A stretch of 11,341 nt of DNA from Bacilli bacterium (GCA_016293205.1 JAEDES010000032.1:1-11341), one strand, 5' to 3'. Numbered from the stretch's first letter, positions 1 through 5,731 are shown. Notes: a model not told the origin generated them from the letters alone. A program made the numbers and translations.

Positions 1-681
1 CATAGAAAAAAACTTGGAGAATTTTATGGATTTGATCCTAATAAGTTTTTTATGGCAGATCAATTAGATAAGTCTGGTACTTATTTTGAAATAACTGAGG
101 AATATGTTGAAGATAATCCTAAAGGATGGAGTGATATTCCTGAAGATATTTTAGTTATTAGTAAAGATGTTCCTGGTGTTGTTATTGGACATCCAGTTGC
201 TGATTGTCCTGTAGTTATGGTTAGTGATTCTAGACGTGGTGTTAGTGCAATTGGTCATTGTAGTTGTGAACTTATAGATAAAAGATTACCAATGATGGTT
301 GCTGATGCTTTAGTAGATGCATATGGTTCTTATGATGAAGATTTACATATATATGTTAGCGCTTGTGCTGGAGATGATTGGATTTATCAAAATTATCCTA
401 GATGGGCAGAAGACTATAATTTCTGGAAAGATTGTATTTATGAAGAAGATGGGATATTTAAAATAGATATTCGTAAAGCTTTAAGTAAACAATTTGATGA
501 AAGAAATATAAGAAGAGAAAACATTGTATATAATCCAGCAGATACAATTAGTGATAAGAATTACTATTCAAATTTTGCTTCTAGTCCTAATGGATTAGGA
601 GATAAAAGTAAATTGGGTAGACATTTTGCAGGATTATTTTATGATAATGGATATCAACTTACGAAAAGTAGAAAAAAATAG
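1..681 (+). CDS. Divergent PgeF/YfiH-family (laccase-domain) protein, 5'-truncated by window edge
   Basis: The reading frame is open from base 1, so the gene starts upstream and the ATG at 52 is internal. The family (PgeF/YfiH/YlmD, once called polyphenol oxidase) includes purine-nucleoside enzymes and peptidoglycan-editing proteins that use a His-Cys-His metal site. What I see: an ADC motif (as in family TADC) at about bases 199-207, a following His in IGHCSC where the family has HAGWRG, and a C-terminal NGLGDKSKLGRHFAGLFY block resembling the usual GRxxG end. Odd points: the first metal His of the usual QxH motif appears to be Asp (MADQLDKSG), and the HAGWRG loop is replaced. Family membership is likely; activity on the usual substrates is uncertain. 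It precedes the infC promoter by one base, so it is a separate upstream unit with no terminator visible. Confidence 0.72.
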   Translation, partial: HRKKLGEFYGFDPNKFFMADQLDKSGTYFEITEEYVEDNPKGWSDIPEDILVISKDVPGVVIGHPVADCPVVMVSDSRRGVSAIGHCSCELIDKRLPMMVADALVDAYGSYDEDLHIYVSACAGDDWIYQNYPRWAEDYNFWKDCIYEEDGIFKIDIRKALSKQFDERNIRRENIVYNPADTISDKNYYSNFASSPNGLGDKSKLGRHFAGLFYDNGYQLTKSRKK

Positions 682-710
682 TTGACTTTTTATAAGTGGA
701 TGAATATAAT
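682..710 (+). promoter_or_regulatory. Sigma-A promoter of the infC operon
   Basis: The -35 TTGACT (682-687) and perfect -10 TATAAT (705-710) are separated by exactly 17 bases. The -35 starts right after the stop codon of the upstream gene. Transcription should start near 717, giving a leader of about 160 bases before infC. Confidence 0.93.
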
Positions 711-716
711 ATTACT

Positions 717-860
717 AGTCGAGAAAAAAGGAAAGAGATTTATATCCACCTGATTGCTAAATAAGGCGATGGGTTAAATGCCATGAAGAAAATAATATAA
801 TTATTTTATTTATTGTGTGTTTAAAGTGGATATAAAATTTATATCCGCTTTTCTTATTTT
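717..860 (+). promoter_or_regulatory. L20-type attenuator leader of infC-rpmI-rplT
   Basis: Long untranslated leader before infC. It holds two mutually exclusive helices. Bases 739-749 (TTTATATCCAC) are perfectly complementary over 11 bp to 826-836 (GTGGATATAAA), forming an antiterminator. The same 826-836 strand can instead pair with 838-848 as an intrinsic terminator. Between them lies a short hairpin (ATGG 769-772 with CCAT 781-784) and an A-rich segment. In Bacillus subtilis, excess L20 binds the infC leader and promotes termination. Gene order and switch architecture match that, so L20 (encoded third in this operon) is the expected ligand. The exact L20 contact site is not resolved by eye. 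Confidence 0.8.
823..852 (+). terminator. Attenuator terminator in the infC leader
   Basis: Perfect dyad centred on base 837: AAAGTGGATATAAA (823-836) pairs with TTTATATCCGCTTT (838-851), including one G-U pair. It is followed by a TTTTCTTATTTT run. It ends about 10 bases before the infC ribosome binding site and competes with the 739-749 antiterminator strand. Confidence 0.85.
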
Positions 861-862
861 AT

Positions 863-878
863 GGAGGTGTTGGGTATC
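863..878 (+). promoter_or_regulatory. Ribosome binding site that sets an ATC start for infC
   Basis: GGAGGTG at 863-869 is a strong Shine-Dalgarno sequence. The nearest suitably spaced codon is ATC at 876-878, six bases after it. The in-frame ATG at 861 overlaps the Shine-Dalgarno and has only T-rich sequence upstream, so it is a poor start. IF3 genes are known for AUU/AUC/AUA starts, which IF3 itself discriminates against. Confidence 0.78.
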
Positions 879-1406
879 GCAAACAATAAGAATGGCTTGT
901 TGATAAACGAACAAATTAAAGCTCGTGAAGTATTAGTTATTGGGCCAAATGGAGAACAAGTAGGAGTTAAATCTATTCAAGATGCTATGACATTAGCATC
1001 ATATGCATCATTAGACTTAGTACTTTTAAGTCCAAATGCTAATCCACCAGTTTGTAAAGTAATGGATTATAACAAGTATCGTTACGAAAAGCAAAAAAAG
1101 GAAAAAGAAGCATTAAAGAAACAAAAAGCTAATATGTCTGAGTTAAAAGAGTTCAGATTATCACCTGTTATCGACGTTGGTGACTTTGAAACTAAACTTA
1201 GAAATGCTACTAAGTATTTAGAAAAAGGTGACAGAATCAAACTTACAATTCGTTTCAAGGGTCGTCAAATGGCTCATACAGAATTAGGTAAGGAAGTTCT
1301 AGAACGTTTTGCATCTCGAGTTACAGATTGTGCGGATATAGAGCAAAAACCTAAATTAGATGGAAAAACAATGACAATGTTATTGGTACCAAAGAAAGAC
1401 AAATAA
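876..1406 (+). CDS. infC: Translation initiation factor IF-3
   Basis: IF-3 binds the 30S subunit, prevents premature joining of 50S and proofreads the start codon and initiator tRNA. With the ATC start the protein is 176 residues, a normal IF-3 length. Residues about 5-70 are the N-domain (LLINEQIKAREV, then GPNGEQVG and a PPVCKVMDYNKYRYE end). A Lys-rich linker follows (about 71-88). The C-domain (about 89-173) contains KEFRLSPVIDVGDFETKL, GDRIKLTIRFKGRQMAH and a C-terminal block ending MLLVPKKDK. The longer version from ATG 861 would add five residues encoded by the Shine-Dalgarno sequence and is unlikely. First gene of the operon, 15 bases before rpmI. Tandem stops TAA TAG. A rare start codon implies autoregulation by IF-3 on top of the L20 leader. 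Confidence 0.95.
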   Translation: MANNKNGLLINEQIKAREVLVIGPNGEQVGVKSIQDAMTLASYASLDLVLLSPNANPPVCKVMDYNKYRYEKQKKEKEALKKQKANMSELKEFRLSPVIDVGDFETKLRNATKYLEKGDRIKLTIRFKGRQMAHTELGKEVLERFASRVTDCADIEQKPKLDGKTMTMLLVPKKDK

Positions 1407-1421
1407 TAGGAGGAAATTAAT

Positions 1422-1607
1422 ATGCCAAAAATTAAAACACATAAAGGTACAGCTAAAGTAGTGACTAAACGTAAAAACGATATTAAAATTGGAAAACCTG
1501 GAAGTAGACATAATACAGGTTCTAAACCACAAAGCGTAAATAGAAAGAATAGAAAAGGATCAAACTTAAGTAAAGCTGATCAAAACAGATTAAAAAATAT
1601 TATCTAA
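1422..1607 (+). CDS. rpmI: 50S ribosomal protein L35
   Basis: Small, very basic large-subunit protein (61 residues, close to the usual 64-66). It starts with the conserved MPKIKTHKGTAKV segment and continues with a Lys/Arg-rich body and a C-terminal NLSKADQNRLKNII helix typical of L35. It has an AGGAGG ribosome binding site at 1408-1413, eight bases before the ATG. It sits between infC and rplT in the widely conserved infC-rpmI-rplT order and should be controlled by the upstream L20 leader. Confidence 0.97.
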   Translation: MPKIKTHKGTAKVVTKRKNDIKIGKPGSRHNTGSKPQSVNRKNRKGSNLSKADQNRLKNII

Positions 1608-1641
1608 TTAATATATTATAAGTTGAAGGAGGAAAACGGAA

Positions 1642-2214
1642 ATGGCAAGAGTTAAAAATGGAGCAGTTACAAAAGCTCGTCATAAAAAAGTATTAAAAGC
1701 AGCTAAAGGTTACTTTGGAAGTAAACATAGATTATATAAAACAGCTAAAGAACAATTAATGCATTCAGGACAATATGCATTCAGAGATAGAAAACAAAAG
1801 AAGAGAGAATTCAGAAAATTATGGATTACTCGTATCAATGCTGCATGTAGAATGAATGATATTAGTTATTCAAGATTTATTGAAGGATTAACTAAAGCTG
1901 GTGTTGAAGTTAACAGAAAAATGTTATCTGAAATCGCTATCAATGATCCAAAAATGTTTACAGAGTTAGTAAAAGTTGCTAGAGATGGTAAAGCTGGAAA
2001 AATTACTAAAGCTACAGAAGTTGCTGGTAATGAAGTAACAGTTAAAGGTGCTACTAAAGCTGCTGCTAAAAAAGAAGCAAAAGTAGAAGCTAAAGAAGAA
2101 ACAACTGATTATTCAAAAATGACAGTTGCTGAATTAAAAGAAGTTGCTGCAGAAAAGAAAATTGATGTTGCAGGAATGAAAAAAGCTGAAATTATTGAAG
2201 CTTTAACAAAATAA
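1642..2214 (+). CDS. rplT: 50S ribosomal protein L20 with extra C-terminal Rho_N/SAP-like domain
   Basis: L20 binds 23S rRNA early in 50S assembly and represses its own operon in Firmicutes. Residues 1 to about 118 are a standard L20: MARVKNGAVTKARHKK, KAAKGYFGSKHRLYKTAKEQ, the FRKLWITRINAACR helix and the AINDPKMFTELV end. Family members usually stop near residue 118, but this one has 190. The extension has a Lys/Ala/Glu-rich linker (about 119-153) and a 37-residue C-terminal module (154-190) with MTVAELKEVA and MKKAEIIEALTK. This resembles the Rho N-terminal/SAP/HeH helix-extended-helix fold that binds nucleic acids. The same module ends S2 downstream. AGGAGG site at 1627-1632; tandem TAA TAA stops. 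Confidence 0.96.
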   Translation: MARVKNGAVTKARHKKVLKAAKGYFGSKHRLYKTAKEQLMHSGQYAFRDRKQKKREFRKLWITRINAACRMNDISYSRFIEGLTKAGVEVNRKMLSEIAINDPKMFTELVKVARDGKAGKITKATEVAGNEVTVKGATKAAAKKEAKVEAKEETTDYSKMTVAELKEVAAEKKIDVAGMKKAEIIEALTK

Positions 2215-2220
2215 TAAAAA
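2083..2220 (+). repeat. Duplicated C-terminal module, copy in rplT
   Basis: This aligns without gaps to 3093-3230 in rpsB (offset 1010). I count 14 mismatches in 138 bases, including a 43-base identical stretch (2165-2207 against 3175-3217). It encodes the last 43 residues of L20 plus the tandem stop, which suggests a recent local duplication or gene conversion. Confidence 0.93.
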
Positions 2221-2309
2221 ATAAACATATTAGTGGATTTGCTTATTCGTGCCTTAGGGTTATAAGTAGTGGAAACTAATAGAAGAGAAAAAACGAAGGA
2301 GAAAAAAAT
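2215..2309 (+). promoter_or_regulatory. Possible structured leader or promoter before rpsB
   Basis: The rplT-rpsB gap is 95 bases and has no terminator. TATTAGT (2228-2234) pairs perfectly with ACTAATA (2275-2281), and inside it CTTAT (2242-2246) can pair with ATAAG (2262-2266), giving an interrupted hairpin with purine-rich internal loops (GGATTT and AGTGGAA). This is the kind of structure expected of a ribosomal protein binding site, perhaps for S2. An alternative reading is a weak promoter: TTGCTT (2239-2244), 16 bases, TATAAG (2261-2266). The two readings exclude each other for most transcripts. The rpsB ribosome binding site is AAGGAG at 2296-2301. Confidence 0.4.
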
Positions 2310-3224
2310 ATGACAATCGTATCAATGAATTATTTATTAGAAGCTGGTGTTCATTTCGGACATCAAAAAAGAAGATGGAATCCAAAAATGAAGGAATACA
2401 TCTATACTACAAGAGATGATATTTATATTATCGATTTACAAAAAACAGTTAAGAAAATGGAAGAAGCTTATGAAGCTATGAAAGAAATCGCTCAAAATGG
2501 TGGTAAATTCTTATTCGTAGGAACTAAGAAACAAGCTCAAGAAGCTGCTGAAGAATCTGCTGTTAGAACTAACATGTATTTCGTAAATGAAAGATGGTTA
2601 GGAGGAACTTTAACAAACTTCAAAACTATTCGTTCAAGAATTAGAAGAATGGAAGAAATCGAAACTATGGAAAAAGATGGTACTTTCGAAGCACTTCCAA
2701 AAAAAGAAGTAATCCAAATCAAAAAAGAATATGACAAATTAGTTAAAAACTTAAGAGGAATTCGTGAAATGAAGAGAATACCTCAAGCTATGATTATTGT
2801 AGATCCTCGTAAAGAAGAAATTGCAATTAAAGAAGCTAGAATTTTAGGAATCCCTGTATTCGGTATCGTAGATACTAACTGTGATCCTGATATGGTAGAT
2901 TATGTTATTCCAGGAAATGATGATGCTGTAAGATCAGTTAAATTAATCATTGGTGCTTTAACTAATGCTATCGCTGAAGTTAATGGAAATGAAGTAATCG
3001 ATTATATTAGTGAAGAAGACAAAAATAAAGAAACTAAAAAAGCTAGTAAAAAAGAAGAAAAAACTGAAGTAGTAGAAGTAAAAGAAGAAGTAGTAGAAGC
3101 TAAGGAAGAAACTGTTGATTATACAAAAATGACAGTTGCTGAGTTAAAAGAAGTTGCTGCAGCTAAAGAAATCAATGTTGCAGGAATGAAAAAAGCTGAA
3201 ATTATTGAAGCTTTAACTAAGTAA
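2310..3224 (+). CDS. rpsB: 30S ribosomal protein S2 with extra C-terminal Rho_N/SAP-like domain
   Basis: S2 is a late-assembling small-subunit protein on the solvent side near the mRNA exit region, next to S1 where S1 exists. The core (residues 1 to about 235) has the start MNYLLEAGVHFGHQKRRWNP, the block FVGTKKQAQEAAEESA, NERWLGGTLTNF, RIPQAMIIVDP and GIPVFGIVDTNCDPD, ending LIIGALTNAIAEV. An acidic-basic linker rich in Lys and Glu follows (about 240-267). The last 37 residues (268-304) repeat the L20 module (MTVAELKEVAAAKEIN and MKKAEIIEALTK). Typical Firmicute S2 is about 235-260 residues, so this is extended. It lies between rplT and tsf; rpsB-tsf linkage is widespread, but direct fusion to the infC operon is less usual. 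Tandem TAA TAA stops. Confidence 0.97.
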   Translation: MTIVSMNYLLEAGVHFGHQKRRWNPKMKEYIYTTRDDIYIIDLQKTVKKMEEAYEAMKEIAQNGGKFLFVGTKKQAQEAAEESAVRTNMYFVNERWLGGTLTNFKTIRSRIRRMEEIETMEKDGTFEALPKKEVIQIKKEYDKLVKNLRGIREMKRIPQAMIIVDPRKEEIAIKEARILGIPVFGIVDTNCDPDMVDYVIPGNDDAVRSVKLIIGALTNAIAEVNGNEVIDYISEEDKNKETKKASKKEEKTEVVEVKEEVVEAKEETVDYTKMTVAELKEVAAAKEINVAGMKKAEIIEALTK

Positions 3225-3230
3225 TAAAAA
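3093..3230 (+). repeat. Duplicated C-terminal module, copy in rpsB
   Basis: Partner of 2083-2220. At protein level the shared part starts at VEAKEET and runs to the identical ends EIIEALTK; the differences cluster in the middle (EKKID against AKEIN). The direction of copying cannot be told from this window. Confidence 0.93.
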
Positions 3231-3231
3231 T

Positions 3232-3264
3232 AAGGATGGGGGATGGATTTTACCATCCTTTTTT
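3232..3264 (+). terminator. Intercistronic rpsB-tsf terminator/attenuator
   Basis: CCATCC (3253-3258) can pair with either of two GGATGG copies: 3241-3246 (six-base loop) or 3234-3239, the latter extended to AAGGATGG/CCATCCTT (3232-3239 with 3253-3260). A T-run of six follows at 3259-3264. I see no good promoter between it and tsf, so tsf probably depends on partial readthrough, as known for the E. coli rpsB-tsf attenuator. Confidence 0.8.
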
Positions 3265-3308
3265 GTTAAAATATTAATTGATATTTATTTAGAGGAGGAG
3301 AATACATT

Positions 3309-4181
3309 ATGTTTAAAGCAAGTGATGTAAAAGAATTAAGAGAAAAAACTGGAGCTGGAATGTTAGATTGTAAAAAAGCATTAGAAGCTACAGAAGGAAA
3401 TATGGAAGCTGCAGTAGATTGGTTAAGAGAAAAAGGTATTGCAAAAGCTGCTAAGAAAGAAAGTAGAATCGCTGCTGAGGGATTATGCCAAGTTAAAACT
3501 GAAGGAAATAAAGCTGTTATCTTAGAAGTTAATTCAGAAACAGATTTCGTTGCTAAAAACGAAGAATTTACTAATTTCGTTGATTATTTAGTAGACGTAG
3601 TATTAAACAATGATTTAGCTACTGTAGAAGATGTTATGAATTTCAATGATGGTGGAGAAACTATCTCTGAAAAATTAGCTGCTTTAGTTGCTAAAATTGG
3701 AGAAAAAATTAGTTTTCGTCGTTTCAATGTAATTACTAAATCAGATGATGAAATTTTCGGAACATACAAACATATGGGTGGAAAAATCATTACTGTTGTA
3801 GTAATTAAAGGTGGAAATGAAGAAGTAGCAAAAGATGTTGCTATGCAAGCTTGTGCTATGAATCCAACTGCATTAAATAGAGAAGGAGTTCCTGCTGACG
3901 TAGTTGAAAGAGAATCTCATATCATTAAAGAACAAGTTATGGCTGAAGGAAAACCTGAAAATATCGCTGAAAAAATGGTTACTGGAAGATTAAATAAGTT
4001 CTATAAAGAAATTTGTTTAGTTGAACAAGACTTCATTAAAGATAGTGGTATGACAGTTGCTGACTATGTTAAAAACAATGGTGGAGAAATCGTTTCAATG
4101 ATTAGATACGCTGTTGGTGAAGGAATTGAAAAGAGACAAGATAACTTTGCTGAAGAAGTAATGGCTCAAATTAATGGATAA
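3309..4181 (+). CDS. tsf: Elongation factor Ts
   Basis: EF-Ts is the guanine-nucleotide exchange factor that recycles EF-Tu-GDP. The 290-residue length is normal. Residues 1-50 form the UBA-like N-domain with the family signature (LREKTGAGMLDCKKAL, then NMEAAVDWLREKG). The core exchange motif TDFVAKN is at 78-84; Asp79 and Phe80 are the residues that reach into the EF-Tu nucleotide site. The remainder holds the two core subdomains, including ACAMNPTALNREGVP and a C-terminal segment with GEGIEKRQDNFAEEV. A very strong GAGGAGGAG ribosome binding site lies at 3292-3300, eight bases before the ATG. Tandem TAA TAA stops lead directly into a terminator. The usual downstream pyrH is absent. Confidence 0.98.
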   Translation: MFKASDVKELREKTGAGMLDCKKALEATEGNMEAAVDWLREKGIAKAAKKESRIAAEGLCQVKTEGNKAVILEVNSETDFVAKNEEFTNFVDYLVDVVLNNDLATVEDVMNFNDGGETISEKLAALVAKIGEKISFRRFNVITKSDDEIFGTYKHMGGKIITVVVIKGGNEEVAKDVAMQACAMNPTALNREGVPADVVERESHIIKEQVMAEGKPENIAEKMVTGRLNKFYKEICLVEQDFIKDSGMTVADYVKNNGGEIVSMIRYAVGEGIEKRQDNFAEEVMAQING

Positions 4182-4185
4182 TAAG

Positions 4186-4210
4186 AAGAAAGCTATGGCT
4201 TTCTTTTTTT
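4186..4210 (+). terminator. Terminator of tsf and the translation operon
   Basis: AAGAAAGC (4186-4193) pairs with GCTTTCTT (4198-4205) around a TATG loop, followed by a T-run to 4210. It begins five bases after the tsf stop codon. Confidence 0.9.
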
Positions 4211-4215
4211 GTGTA

Positions 4216-4244
4216 TTGTATTTTTTCTATTTAATATTTATAAT
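4216..4244 (+). promoter_or_regulatory. Promoter of the thioredoxin-like lipoprotein gene
   Basis: TTGTAT (4216-4221), a 17-base spacer and perfect TATAAT (4239-4244), placed just downstream of the tsf terminator. The expected start near 4251 leaves a leader of about 22 bases before the ATG at 4273. Confidence 0.8.
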
Positions 4245-4272
4245 ATTGTTAATCGGGGTTGAAAGAGGTTTT

Positions 4273-4773
4273 ATGAAGAAGTTAATTATTTTATTAATAT
4301 GTTGTTTATTACTTAGTGGATGTTCTATTAAGAAGACTGAGGAATTATCAAGTGCTGAAAAGTTTTCTATTGAATATTCTATAGATGCAGATAATCCTTT
4401 TGAATATATAGTTTATTCAGAAGTTTATGATTTGCTTAGTGATGGATCTGGAGTTTTGTTTTTAGGAAATTCTGATTGTGAATGGTGTATTGAAAGTGCT
4501 AAGATTTTATATGATGTAGTACTTGATAGTGAATTAGATGTTGTTTATTATTTTAATCCAAATAATTTAGGATCTAAAAAATATAAAGACTTAGTTAATT
4601 TAATTGATGAAAAATATAGTGATGATTTTACTGATATAAAGCTACCTAGTTTATTAGTTATTAAAGATGGTAATATTATAGGATATACAGATTATTCTTT
4701 AGAAAATTCTGATGATTTAGATAATAAGAAAGCGATATTAAAAAATAAATATATTAGATTAATTAATATGTAG
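4273..4773 (+). CDS. Thioredoxin-like lipoprotein with CEWC motif
   Basis: Predicted exported lipoprotein of 166 residues, anchored to the outer face of the membrane. The N-terminus is a classic lipoprotein signal: MKK, a hydrophobic stretch and a lipobox LSGC with the lipidated Cys at 17. The mature part has a linker, then FLGNSDCEWCIESAKIL with a CxxC pair at 69-72 at the start of a helix, and KLPSLLVIKDGNIIGY, in which Pro125 fits the thioredoxin cis-Pro before a beta strand. A role in extracytoplasmic disulfide or thiol exchange is inferred; partners are unknown. I chose ATG 4273 because GAAAGAGG (4261-4268) precedes it. The longer frame from 4174 begins inside tsf and runs through its terminator and the promoter above. 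Confidence 0.8.
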   Translation: MKKLIILLICCLLLSGCSIKKTEELSSAEKFSIEYSIDADNPFEYIVYSEVYDLLSDGSGVLFLGNSDCEWCIESAKILYDVVLDSELDVVYYFNPNNLGSKKYKDLVNLIDEKYSDDFTDIKLPSLLVIKDGNIIGYTDYSLENSDDLDNKKAILKNKYIRLINM

Positions 4774-4795
4774 ATATTTTTTAATATCTTTTTTT
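4772..4795 (+). terminator. Terminator of the lipoprotein gene
   Basis: AGATATT (4772-4778) pairs with AATATCT (4783-4789) around TTTT, with a T-run to 4795. The stem overlaps the stop codon at 4771-4773. It is AT-rich and may leak into the next gene, which has no clear promoter. Confidence 0.75.
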
Positions 4796-4826
4796 ATGAT
4801 ATATTATAGATAATAGAGGTGGTAGT

Positions 4827-5123
4827 TTGAACGGTGATACTTTAGATAAAATTGATGAAGTGATTAAGAAACTTCAAAATAATGAAGTTAGTGCTGAAGT
4901 AGAAGAAGTTAGAAAAAATACTGATACTAAGATATTTGATGGTAATAGTGATTTGGAAAAGACTATGGAGTTTAATGGTGTTGTTGAAGAAAGACCAAAG
5001 GAGATTGTTATTACTCCTGGTGCTAAAAATAAGAATAATGATACTTTAATTATTGTTCTTTATGTAATTGCACTTGTTATTACAGTTTTATTAGTTACTG
5101 GTTTTATTTTATTTTTATATTAA
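4827..5123 (+). CDS. Small C-terminally tail-anchored membrane protein, function unknown
   Basis: I do not recognise this 98-residue protein. Residues 1-71 are soluble and charged, with an acidic helical start (DTLDKIDEVIKKLQNNEV). Residues about 73-98 are one strongly hydrophobic segment (LIIVLYVIALVITVLL and onward) that ends at the last residue, so it should be inserted as a tail anchor or as a signal-less single-pass protein with its N-terminus in the cytoplasm. The start is TTG, supported by AGAGGTGG at 4815-4822; no in-frame ATG lies near that site. It follows the lipoprotein terminator closely and precedes frr by 59 bases. I see no good -35/-10 pair, so expression may come from readthrough or a weak promoter near 4795-4814. 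Confidence 0.75.
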   Translation: MNGDTLDKIDEVIKKLQNNEVSAEVEEVRKNTDTKIFDGNSDLEKTMEFNGVVEERPKEIVITPGAKNKNNDTLIIVLYVIALVITVLLVTGFILFLY

Positions 5124-5124
5124 A

Positions 5125-5157
5125 TTACTTTATTTTATGACGCTTTTATAATATAAT
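5125..5157 (+). promoter_or_regulatory. Probable frr promoter
   Basis: Two overlapping TATAAT boxes (5147-5152 and 5152-5157) precede frr. TTACTT at 5125-5130 lies 16 bases before the first and is a modest -35. Transcription from either box would give a short leader containing the ribosome binding site AAGGAG at 5165-5170. Confidence 0.55.
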
Positions 5158-5182
5158 ATGGGTTAAGGAGAGATGAGATATA

Positions 5183-5731
5183 ATGGATAGCGACATGATT
5201 ATGTTAGAATTAACTGATAAAATGGATAAAGCGATTGAAAGTCTTGAAAAAAGATTTGCAACTGTTAGAGCGGGTAGAGCTAATCCTTCTAGTTTAGATG
5301 GAATTATGGTTGAATATTATGGAAGTATGACTCCATTAAAACAACTTGCAACTATTTCAGTTCCAGAAGCTAGACAGTTATTAATTAAACCTTTTGATAG
5401 AGGAGCATTAAAAGACATTGAAAAAGCTATTTTAGCTTCTAATTTAGGATATAATCCAGGAAATGATGGAGAAACAATTCGTATTATTATTCCTGAATTA
5501 ACTGAAGAAAGAAGAAGAGAATTAGTTAAACAAGTTAAAGCTTTAGCTGAAGATTCTAAAGTAACTGTTAGAAATTTAAGAAGAGAAGCTTTAGAAGATG
5601 TTAAAAAATGTGAATTACCTGAAGATCAAGCTAAGGGTATGGAAAATGATATTCAAGATATGGTTAATGAATATAATAAAAAGATTGAAGCTAAATTAAA
5701 AGAAAAAGAACAAGAACTATTAACTGTTTAA
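5183..5731 (+). CDS. frr: Ribosome recycling factor
   Basis: RRF, with EF-G, splits post-termination ribosomes. The 182-residue length is near the usual 185. What I see: the N-terminal helix with RFATVRAGRANPSSLDGIMVEYYGS, which is the family hallmark, then TPLKQLATISVPEARQLLIKPFD (domain II beta strands), NLGYNPGNDGETIRIIIPELTEERRRELVK (hinge and return to the helical bundle) and long C-terminal helices ending KLKEKEQELLTV. It starts at ATG 5183 with AAGGAG upstream (5165-5170, spaced 12 bases). In many bacteria frr follows pyrH in a rpsB-tsf-pyrH-frr cluster. Here the tsf-frr gap holds a lipoprotein and a tail-anchored protein instead. Stops are TAA then TAG, inside the terminator stem. Confidence 0.98.
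   Translation: MDSDMIMLELTDKMDKAIESLEKRFATVRAGRANPSSLDGIMVEYYGSMTPLKQLATISVPEARQLLIKPFDRGALKDIEKAILASNLGYNPGNDGETIRIIIPELTEERRRELVKQVKALAEDSKVTVRNLRREALEDVKKCELPEDQAKGMENDIQDMVNEYNKKIEAKLKEKEQELLTV

Noticed and set aside
2537..2737. Minus-strand open frame inside rpsB
   Set aside because: Shadow of a conserved ribosomal protein gene, with no ribosome binding site or family signature; the same holds for minus-strand frames at 3584-3790 (tsf) and 9680-9898 (pheT).
2083..3230. Could the rplT/rpsB repeat be a mobile element or assembly duplication?
   Set aside because: The repeat is confined to the two gene ends, stays in frame with scattered substitutions, and has no inverted repeats or target duplications; a real protein module is the better explanation.
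4174..4272. N-terminal extension of the lipoprotein gene from ATG 4174
   Set aside because: It overlaps the end of tsf, runs through the tsf terminator and the gene's own promoter, and hides the lipoprotein signal that begins at 4273.
4795..4814. Possible -10 boxes (TATGAT, TATTAT, GATAAT) before the tail-anchored gene
   Set aside because: No -35 at suitable spacing; the region upstream is the lipoprotein terminator. Mentioned only in the gene entry.
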